Of a DNA stretch of 11,154 bases, positions 1 to 5,421 are shown piece by piece. Position numbers and translations under genes: made by a program. The DNA comes from Ignavibacteria bacterium (GTDB taxonomy: Bacteria; Bacteroidota; Ignavibacteria; Tepidaquicellales; OLB5). Position 1 is the stretch's first letter. The number at the start of each line of letters is the position of its first letter. The DNA lies in the NCBI GenBank assembly GCA_030835005.1, contig JAUQWT010000176.1:1-11154 (forward strand), written 5' to 3'. The notes beneath the pieces were generated by a model. It saw nothing but the letters and a program-made list of their open reading frames with translations. It ran no database searches and was not told the origin of the DNA.

Positions 1-645
1 TCTTACTGTCCGGTGAGCGTGATCAGCGATAAAGTCTTCGTGCGTTACCAGAATTATTGTATTTCCCTGTGAATGGAGATTATCGAAAAGCTCCATTATC
101 TCATCGCCGGTTTTGGAATCAAGATTACCTGTTGGTTCATCAGCAAGAATAATTGACGGTTTATTCACAAGCGCTCTTGCTATTGCAACACGCTGTCTCT
201 GGCCGCCGGAGAGTTCATTTGGTTTATGGTACATTCTATCCTGCAGCCCTACTTTAAACAGAGCCTCTTCGGCCTGTTCCATTCTTGCAGATTTTGACAT
301 ACCTGCATATATCAACGGCAGCTCAACATTATGAAGTGCATTTGAGCGGGGGAGGAGATTGAATGTCTGAAAAACAAATCCAATTTCTTTGTTTCTGACA
401 GATGCCAGCTCATTATCATCCATTTCACTTACATTTTGCCCGTTAAGCTCATAATAACCTGATGTCGGCGTATCAAGACAGCCGATGATATTCATATATG
501 TAGATTTTCCTGAGCCTGAAGGACCCATGATAGCAACATATTCATTCTTATTTATTGTTACAGAGATTCCTTTAAGAGCATAGAGCTCTTCAACCCCCAT
601 AACATAAAGTTTAACAACATCCCGGGTTTTGATTATCTCTGCCAA
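1..645 (-). CDS. ABC transporter ATP-binding protein, MacB/LolD type (partial, C-terminus off the left edge)
   Basis: This is the ATPase subunit of a MacB/LolD-type transporter, which powers a FtsX-fold permease at the inner face of the cytoplasmic membrane. The visible 215 residues contain Walker A GPSGSGKST (41-49), a Q-loop FVFQTFNLLP (90-99), the ABC signature LSGGQRQRVAIARAL (145-159), Walker B ILADEPTGNLDS (166-177) and the switch histidine in LVTHE (199-203). The last few residues are beyond the window. The start chosen is TTG at 645: it lies 3 bases after the stop of the adaptor gene, has GGAAGAG six bases upstream, and gives the usual family N-terminus (AEIIKTRDVVKLY). The next in-frame ATG is at residue 16 and would remove the first strand of the fold. 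The tight spacing places it in one operon with the adaptor and TolC genes, and a MacB-like permease is expected to the left. Family assignment is firm; the substrate cannot be told. Confidence 0.95.
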   Translation of the reverse strand, partial: MAEIIKTRDVVKLYVMGVEELYALKGISVTINKNEYVAIMGPSGSGKSTYMNIIGCLDTPTSGYYELNGQNVSEMDDNELASVRNKEIGFVFQTFNLLPRSNALHNVELPLIYAGMSKSARMEQAEEALFKVGLQDRMYHKPNELSGGQRQRVAIARALVNKPSIILADEPTGNLDSKTGDEIMELFDNLHSQGNTIILVTHEDFIADHAHRTVR

Positions 646-648
646 GGC

Positions 649-1959
649 TTACTCTTCCTTATCGTCTTTCTTCTTTATTTCATTATCAACTTTTACTATA
701 GTACCTTCTTCAAGTTCTTTACTGATAGATTTATAAGGACCTTTTACAATTTCTGCTTCTCCCTGAATTCCTTCCAGAACTTCGATGTACTTATCATCAC
801 TTATACCGGTTTTGACCTGTACCATTTTTACTTTTTGCGGCGTTCCCGGCTCCACCATAAATACAACTTCCTTGGGTTTCTCTTTTTTCTTGAGGTTCTC
901 ATCTGATTTTCTCTTTACATCTTCATTCATACCTTCATCAGTCTTTGTGTCTTCTTCTCTGGCAGTAACAGATTGTATTGGGATAGCAATTACATCTGAT
1001 TTGGAATTTACTTTTATCTCAGCATTGCAGCTCATTCCCGGCTTTAAGGAAACATCCTGATCAACAATCCTTATTTTGACTATGAAATTTATGACCTGTT
1101 CCTGCGTTCCGATACCTTTTGATTTGGCTGAATTCGAAATCTCGTAAACATATCCTTTAATTAAGCGTTCAGGGAATGCATCAACTTCAACTTCGGCAGT
1201 ATCACCAAGCTTTACATATGAAATATCTGTTTCGCTAACTTCTATTTCAGCATCCATAACAGAGAGGTCTGAAACTGTCATGATCACAGTACCTGCCATC
1301 TGCTGGGTACCAACTACTTTTTCACCCAGTTCATTATTTAATGCTGTAACAATGCCTGACATGTTCGAGCGGATCGTTGCTTTGGAAAGATCCTGTGAGC
1401 TTTGCCTGAGAAGCGCTAAGTTCTGTCTTACATTTGCGTTAGAGCTTTTTACATTTGATTGCGCCACCTGGTATGCAATTCTTGCATTATCAATATCAGA
1501 CTGTGATACAAGTCCGCTCTTGAAGAGCTGTTCTGTTCTTTGAAGCTCCAGTTCAGCCTTTTTCAGGTTGTTTTCTGCGACTTCAACCTGCGTTCTTGAG
1601 TACTGCACTCCTGCCTGCTGCTGGTTTATTCTTTCTCCGTAAGTTTCGGCTTTTATCTTAACCAGCAGATCACCTTTCTTTACCGTATCACCTTCTTTGA
1701 AAGGCAATTGGACTATCTCACCGCTGATCTCAGCACTAACATCTACTTTTGTTTCAGGATTAATAGTGCCTGTACCTGATACAACCTGCGTAATGTTTCT
1801 CTTTACAACTTTTTCAGTTTGAACTGTAATCTGCTTTTCTTTTTTCCCTGATGCAATCATTGCAATAATTATCAGCAACAATACGCCTCCGATAATTGAA
1901 AAAAGCAGTAACTTCTTTGATTTTTTCTTTTTAACAGGTTTTGGTTTAATATCTGTCAT
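649..1959 (-). CDS. Periplasmic adaptor (membrane fusion) protein of an ABC efflux system, MacA/HlyD family
   Basis: This is the adaptor that bridges an inner-membrane ABC transporter and a TolC channel. The 436 residues begin with a lysine-rich cytoplasmic tail and one membrane anchor (about 17-37, very rich in L and I). The first half of a lipoyl (barrel-sandwich) domain follows (about 72-105, SAEISGEIVQLPFKEGDTV), then a long alpha-helical hairpin (about 106-195, Q/N/L-rich coiled coil). The second lipoyl half (about 196-230, SGIVTALNNELGE), a beta-barrel domain (about 231-320, ending in KPGMSCNAEI) and a membrane-proximal domain complete it. An unusual, highly charged, low-complexity insertion of about 30 residues (334-364, mostly E, D and K) interrupts the last domain after the IPIQSV strand. 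The start ATG at 1959 follows GGGAG at a long spacing. It lies 36 bases after the tolC stop and 3 bases before the ATPase start, so co-transcription is likely. Substrate is unknown; drug, lipid or peptide export are all possible. Confidence 0.95.
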   Translation of the reverse strand: MTDIKPKPVKKKKSKKLLLFSIIGGVLLLIIIAMIASGKKEKQITVQTEKVVKRNITQVVSGTGTINPETKVDVSAEISGEIVQLPFKEGDTVKKGDLLVKIKAETYGERINQQQAGVQYSRTQVEVAENNLKKAELELQRTEQLFKSGLVSQSDIDNARIAYQVAQSNVKSSNANVRQNLALLRQSSQDLSKATIRSNMSGIVTALNNELGEKVVGTQQMAGTVIMTVSDLSVMDAEIEVSETDISYVKLGDTAEVEVDAFPERLIKGYVYEISNSAKSKGIGTQEQVINFIVKIRIVDQDVSLKPGMSCNAEIKVNSKSDVIAIPIQSVTAREEDTKTDEGMNEDVKRKSDENLKKKEKPKEVVFMVEPGTPQKVKMVQVKTGISDDKYIEVLEGIQGEAEIVKGPYKSISKELEEGTIVKVDNEIKKKDDKEE

Positions 1960-1995
1960 TTGAATTAATTTCTCCCGAACTCTTAAATTATTCTT

Positions 1996-3345
1996 TTAAT
2001 ATCTTACAAGCCCCTGATAGTACTCAAGCTGCTTTTGGGCAAGGATGAAATCATATATCAGGTTTGATTTTGTAATTAATATGTTGTTGAGATTTGTTGA
2101 TGCTGTACTAACATCTAAAAGTGTACCGATTCCAACTCTGTATGATTCTTCTGCCAGATACCTGTTCTGCTCTGCGTTCTTCAGGCTTCGTTCAGTTATT
2201 TCTATCTGTTTAAGCAGCGACTTCAGGTCAATAACTGCTTTTTTGATCTGAAGTTCAATTTGATTTTTTATCAGTTTAATATCTTCCTGACCCGACCTGT
2301 AATTTATAATTGCCAGTTGTCTTTGGTTATCAAACTGGAATCCCTGAAAAATAGGGTAGCTAAGTGTTAATCCAACTGTAAATACTCTTTGATCAGTTAT
2401 TTTACTTATCGTTTCACTTGAAAGCGAATACGAACCAAATCCGGAAAGTGTTGGGAAAATCTGTGTTCCCCGGGCAATTTCAATATTAGTCTGCAGAACA
2501 TCCAGGTTCTGGACCGACGACTTATAATCATATCGGTTACTGAATGCTGTGTTAATCAGGTTTGAAGTATTACTGCTTTGAATAACATATGACTCAAGAG
2601 ATTCAAAAGTTACTTCTGTTGAAAACTCACTGCTCAAAACCGAATAGTTCTTATCCAGCGGCAGGTTTGCGTCATAAGCAAGATCAGTGATGGATTTATT
2701 GACATTATTTTTAGCTTGCTCAACCAAAAGCTCATTCTGTGCCACAACTACATCCTGAGAGTAAACATCGCTCATAGTTCTTCTGCCAACCTCAACAAAT
2801 ATTTTCACCTTATCCAGCTGTGCCCTTGAATCAGCCAGTGTAGCTTCATTAATAACTACAATTTGCTGGTTTTTCAAAACCGTGATGTAATCCGCAATTA
2901 TCTTGATAGCAACATCCTGTTTCAGTTTCTGAAGCTGAATCTGAAGCTGCGTTTTGCTCAGTTTAGCCAGGTCAACTCTATCATAACTTGCAAAACCGTC
3001 AAAGATCGTTACGTCTGATCTTAATGACAGGCTGAAATTGTTCCTTGTAGTGTTGGTTGCGCTTACAGGAATATTGATACCGTTAGAAAAGATAGTACCT
3101 TCTGCGCTAACCTGGTTCGTTCTTGTCCAGCCAGTGGTGAATTTCAGATCGGGCAGCAAAGTGCCGTAACTGGCGCGGATATTACTTTCCTGTGCTTCAA
3201 TGGAGTTCTCTGTCTTTACAATATTTGGATTATTCTTAAATGCATGTTCAATTGCCTGCTTCAATGAAACACTGATTTCCTGTGCGTTCGCACGGGAAAC
3301 AGTTATCAGGAATAAGGCCACTAAACTGAATTTTATTATTTTCAT
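1996..3345 (-). CDS. TolC family outer membrane efflux protein
   Basis: This is the outer-membrane channel of a tripartite export system. The 449 residues start with a Sec signal peptide (MKIIKFSLVALFLITVSRANA, likely cut after residue 21 before QEISVSL). Two homologous OEP halves follow, roughly 24-215 and 245-440. Each has the family layout of long amphipathic helices around a beta hairpin: SDVTIFDGFASYD (about 110-122) in the first half and LTLSYPIFQGFQFDN (about 326-340) in the second. The repeated helix entry is also visible as VGRRTMSDVYSQDVV (186-200) and VGIGTLLDVSTASTN (404-418). The length is normal for TolC-like proteins. It is the first gene of the leftward operon, ahead of the adaptor and the ABC ATPase. 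The ATG at 3345 has no clear Shine-Dalgarno sequence, as expected in this group. The only regulatory hint is a -7-like box about 65 bases upstream. Confidence 0.95.
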   Translation of the reverse strand: MKIIKFSLVALFLITVSRANAQEISVSLKQAIEHAFKNNPNIVKTENSIEAQESNIRASYGTLLPDLKFTTGWTRTNQVSAEGTIFSNGINIPVSATNTTRNNFSLSLRSDVTIFDGFASYDRVDLAKLSKTQLQIQLQKLKQDVAIKIIADYITVLKNQQIVVINEATLADSRAQLDKVKIFVEVGRRTMSDVYSQDVVVAQNELLVEQAKNNVNKSITDLAYDANLPLDKNYSVLSSEFSTEVTFESLESYVIQSSNTSNLINTAFSNRYDYKSSVQNLDVLQTNIEIARGTQIFPTLSGFGSYSLSSETISKITDQRVFTVGLTLSYPIFQGFQFDNQRQLAIINYRSGQEDIKLIKNQIELQIKKAVIDLKSLLKQIEITERSLKNAEQNRYLAEESYRVGIGTLLDVSTASTNLNNILITKSNLIYDFILAQKQLEYYQGLVRY

Positions 3346-3408
3346 ATAATCTTTAAGATGTTATGCTCTTAATTAATGGTTTTGACTGAATTTGTGCTCA
3401 TAAAGTTT

Positions 3409-3417
3409 CAAAATATA
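3409..3417 (-). promoter_or_regulatory. Possible -7 box of the efflux operon promoter
   Basis: On the minus strand this reads TATATTTTG, one base longer than the Bacteroidota -7 consensus TAnnTTTG. It lies about 64 bases upstream of the tolC ATG. No TTG was found at the normal 17-23 base distance for a -33 box. The region is very AT-rich, so a chance match is quite possible. Confidence 0.25.
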
Positions 3418-3557
3418 ACTCTATTTTCTTAAATTAAATGTAAAAATGTATTACAAAATCGCTGTTTTTTGTCATTTGGGGTATTTGCAACCTTTAATCA
3501 TAAATAGTTATTATCTATTTTATGTTTATCTTCTATCTTAAATAAATATTAGCGGTT

Positions 3558-4697
3558 ATGGCCAAACAATTAACATTAATTTTAGTACTAATTTTCCTGA
3601 ATTTTTCAGCATGTGGTAAGAACGAAACCCAAACTTTCAAACAGGAAAACAGCAATAAGAAATCCGCACCGAGTCAATTTAAGATTGAGCCTTTTGTGCA
3701 GGGGCTGGAAGTACCCTGGAGCATCGTATTTACTTCACCCGATAGAATACTTGTGACAGAGCGGCCCGGGAGACTAAGAATCATTGAAAATGGCAAGTTA
3801 GTCAGTGAGCCTCTTAAAACCTTCTCTGAAGTATCCAGCGGTTCGGAAGAGGGACTGATGGGGCTTGCTATGGATCCGGATTACAATACAAACAAGCTTA
3901 TTTACGTCAGTTATGCATATGAAAAAGGCGGAGACCTGTTTGTGAAAGTAATTAGATACAAAGATAATGGTTCAAGCATTGCCGAAGAAACCTTGATATT
4001 CGATGGAATTCCGGCTGCACAATACCATGCCGGCTGCCGTCTGCGCTTCGGTCCCGATGGCAAGCTTTACATTACTACAGGTGATGCTGGAGAAAGAAAA
4101 TTTGCGCAGGATCTTGATAAACTGCATGGGAAAATACTCAGAATAAACTCAGACGGCACAATTCCTTCCGATAATCCGTTCCCGAACTCACCAATTTGGA
4201 CATATGGCCATCGCAATCCCCAGGGAATAGATTGGTATCCAGGAACAGATATTATGTGGGAAACCGAACATGGCCCAAGCGGATTCGACGGTCCTGGCGG
4301 CGGTGACGAAGTGAATGTGATAGTTAAAGGAAAGAATTACGGCTGGCCTGAGGTTTCTCATACCGATAGCAAGGAAGGTATGGTATCTCCGATACTTGTT
4401 TTCACTCCCGCGGAAGCGCCCGCCTCAGGGATGTTCTACAAGTCGGGTAAGATCGCTGAATTCAAAAACTGTTTCCTGTTCGGATGCTTAAGAGGAAACG
4501 GAATAATGGTTGTGAAGGTTGACGAGAACGATCCGACTAAACAAGTTTCCTTTAAGAAAATTGCCGATACATATGGCAGGATAAGGGATATCGCAGAAGG
4601 TCCGGATGGAAACATCTACTTTTCATCCAGCAACCGGGACGGCAGGGGAAAAGTCCAAACCGGAGATGATAAGATATATAAAATTTCTACGAAGTAA
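3558..4697 (+). CDS. PQQ-dependent sugar dehydrogenase family lipoprotein (soluble aldose/glucose dehydrogenase, GSDH fold)
   Basis: This is a six-bladed beta-propeller quinoprotein that in characterised relatives (bacterial soluble glucose/aldose sugar dehydrogenases, YliI-like) oxidises aldoses with PQQ and calcium. The 379 residues open with a lipoprotein signal peptide whose lipobox-like FSAC makes Cys19 the lipidation site, so envelope anchoring is inferred. Family motifs follow in order: LEVPWSIVF (50-58), ILVTERPGRLRII (64-76), EEGLMGLAMDPDY (97-109), QYHAGCRLRFGPDGKLY (155-171), TTGDAGERKFAQD (173-185), LHGKILRI (189-196), GHRNPQGIDW (217-226), ETEHGP (235-240), GGDEVN (248-253), KNYGWP (259-264) and GRIRDIAEGPDGNIYF (340-355). 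His157 aligns with the catalytic base of the family. No PQQ biosynthesis genes are nearby, so the cofactor may come from elsewhere. It is divergent from the efflux operon and appears to be a single-gene unit. Fold is firm; substrate and PQQ use are inferred. Confidence 0.9.
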   Translation: MAKQLTLILVLIFLNFSACGKNETQTFKQENSNKKSAPSQFKIEPFVQGLEVPWSIVFTSPDRILVTERPGRLRIIENGKLVSEPLKTFSEVSSGSEEGLMGLAMDPDYNTNKLIYVSYAYEKGGDLFVKVIRYKDNGSSIAEETLIFDGIPAAQYHAGCRLRFGPDGKLYITTGDAGERKFAQDLDKLHGKILRINSDGTIPSDNPFPNSPIWTYGHRNPQGIDWYPGTDIMWETEHGPSGFDGPGGGDEVNVIVKGKNYGWPEVSHTDSKEGMVSPILVFTPAEAPASGMFYKSGKIAEFKNCFLFGCLRGNGIMVVKVDENDPTKQVSFKKIADTYGRIRDIAEGPDGNIYFSSSNRDGRGKVQTGDDKIYKISTK

Positions 4698-4708
4698 TGA
4701 GTCATTCG

Positions 4709-4732
4709 GACAAGGTGCTGTAGCCCCTTGTC
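4709..4732. repeat. Palindromic element downstream of the dehydrogenase gene; possible dispersed repeat or weak terminator
   Basis: The arms GACAAGGTGC and GCCCCTTGTC surround the loop TGTA; all positions pair except one T/C mismatch. It starts 11 bases after the stop codon at 4697. It is clearly more GC-rich than its surroundings and is followed by only TTTG, so it is a poor intrinsic terminator. Compact palindromes with GACAAGG...CCTTGTC arms resemble dispersed intergenic repeats known from several bacterial groups; that link is from memory and untested. Confidence 0.5.
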
Positions 4733-4777
4733 TTTGTGCATCAAAAATTCTTCACTTATCCTCAATGTTTATATACC

Positions 4778-4785
4778 TATATTTG
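4778..4785 (+). promoter_or_regulatory. TAnnTTTG -7 box directly in front of the lipocalin-like gene
   Basis: TATATTTG matches the Bacteroidota -7 consensus exactly and ends 7 bases before the ATG at 4793. If used, transcription would start at or within a few bases of the start codon. No TTG -33 box is visible 17-23 bases upstream, which weakens the case. Confidence 0.35.
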
Positions 4786-4792
4786 CTTAAAT

Positions 4793-5200
4793 ATGAACAT
4801 CCGGAAAAAATTTATCGGCAGGTGGAAGCTGAAATCTGTAATTGTTAGGCATGGTGAATCCATAATTTACCCGTTCGGCAAAGATATACGAGCAATACTA
4901 TTTTATGATGAAGAATACATGTCTGTGCAAATAATGATGCCGCATGATTTGCCACTTGAACACATGCCGGAAAAAAAGCTTAAACTTAAAGATCTTGCAT
5001 GGGCTTTAAAGAATCTTGGTTACATGGGATACTTTGGCAAGTATGAAATTGATGAAGAAAAGCATCATATTATTCATCATGTTGAAGGGGCGATTGTGCA
5101 AAGTCTTGTAGGCGGCAAAGAAGTACGTAAATATCGCTTCGAGCATGGTGAAATGACTCTATCGGCAGGCCCTATGGAGCTTAAGTGGGAGAGAGCATGA
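4793..5200 (+). CDS. Small lipocalin-like domain protein
   Basis: This is a 135-residue protein resembling the bacterial lipocalin-like family (Pfam Lipocalin_5 type), small beta barrels mostly without assigned function. The recognisable pattern in order is: KFIGRWKLKS near the N-terminus (the G-x-W of lipocalin-like barrels), IIYPFGKDIRAILFY, YMSVQIMMP, MGYFGKYEIDEE, HHIIHHVEGA, KEVRKYRFE, and a C-terminal MTLSAGP strand. There is no signal peptide or membrane segment, so it is probably cytoplasmic. The frame is open upstream to a GTG at 4736, which would add 19 residues (HQKFFTYPQCLYTYICLN) foreign to the family and running through the promoter-like box. The ATG at 4793 is therefore preferred. 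Neither start has a Shine-Dalgarno sequence. It follows the dehydrogenase on the same strand after 95 bases containing a palindrome, so it is likely expressed separately. A small-ligand-binding role is possible but not shown. Confidence 0.8.
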   Translation: MNIRKKFIGRWKLKSVIVRHGESIIYPFGKDIRAILFYDEEYMSVQIMMPHDLPLEHMPEKKLKLKDLAWALKNLGYMGYFGKYEIDEEKHHIIHHVEGAIVQSLVGGKEVRKYRFEHGEMTLSAGPMELKWERA

Positions 5201-5232
5201 CAAATATCACATAACATTTTTAATTTTTGCTT

Positions 5233-5240
5233 TATATTTG
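5233..5240 (+). promoter_or_regulatory. TAnnTTTG -7 box between the lipocalin-like gene and a U-run
   Basis: TATATTTG is identical to the box in front of the gene at 4793. It sits 33 bases after that gene's stop, ahead of GGAGG (5247-5251) and a hairpin with a T-run. It could start a very short transcript. No matching -33 TTG is visible, and the region is AT-rich. Confidence 0.3.
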
Positions 5241-5251
5241 TAAAATGGAGG

Positions 5252-5287
5252 ATCCGAAATGACCAGCCTCGGGTTTTTTTTCTTTTT
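5252..5287 (+). terminator. Possible intrinsic terminator after the lipocalin-like gene
   Basis: ATCCGA (5252-5257) can pair with TCGGGT (5269-5274) with one G-U pair and an 11-base loop. The stem can be lengthened outwards by further A-U and G-U pairs. It runs straight into eight T (5274-5281), one C and five more T. This fits termination of the gene ending at 5200, though the stem is weak. Confidence 0.4.
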
Positions 5288-5333
5288 AGTTTTCATATTC
5301 CTTTCTGACAATAATTCTAATTCACAAATTTGA
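5259..5333 (+). CDS. Possible 24-residue hydrophobic small protein (alternative reading of the terminator-like region)
   Basis: ATG at 5259 is preceded by GGAGG with a 7-base spacer, one of the best ribosome-binding sites in the window, and by a TAnnTTTG box at 5233-5240. The product starts MTSLG, continues with a very hydrophobic stretch of F, L, V and I (FFFFLVFIFLS) and ends in polar DNNSNSQI. It would be a single membrane-span peptide. A five-codon ORF (ATG at 5245, MEDPK) ends in a TGA that overlaps this ATG, which would allow translational coupling. The phenylalanine run is simply the T-run of the putative terminator read in frame, so the ORF may be accidental. No homologue is recognised. 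Confidence 0.2.
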   Translation: MTSLGFFFFLVFIFLSDNNSNSQI

Positions 5334-5346
5334 ATGCATAATGTAA

Positions 5347-5363
5347 ATTTAACATTGTTAAAT
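5347..5363. promoter_or_regulatory. 17-bp perfect palindrome upstream of the T9SS cargo gene; possible operator
   Basis: The arms ATTTAAC and GTTAAAT flank ATT, 58 bases before the ATG at 5422. Perfect 7-base arms with a short spacer fit a dimeric regulator site. The TTG inside it lies 17-23 bases before an imperfect -7-like stretch around 5376-5384, so it could overlap a promoter. The AT-rich context makes chance occurrence possible. Confidence 0.3.
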
Positions 5364-5421
5364 CTCTTTTAATAGTAAGTATTTCTAATTGATTCTAATA
5401 TAGATAATTTACTCAATTAAA

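Noticed and set aside
113..334. Open frame on the plus strand inside the ABC ATPase gene
   Set aside because: It lies opposite the Walker B and signature region of a clear minus-strand gene and its translation has no domain features.
4736..4792. N-terminal extension of the lipocalin-like protein from a GTG
   Set aside because: The added residues do not fit the family, there is no ribosome-binding site, and the stretch contains an exact -7 box.
4606..4848. Plus-strand frame overlapping the end of the dehydrogenase and the start of the lipocalin-like gene
   Set aside because: It is out of frame with both recognised proteins and crosses the palindrome at 4709-4732; no family pattern.
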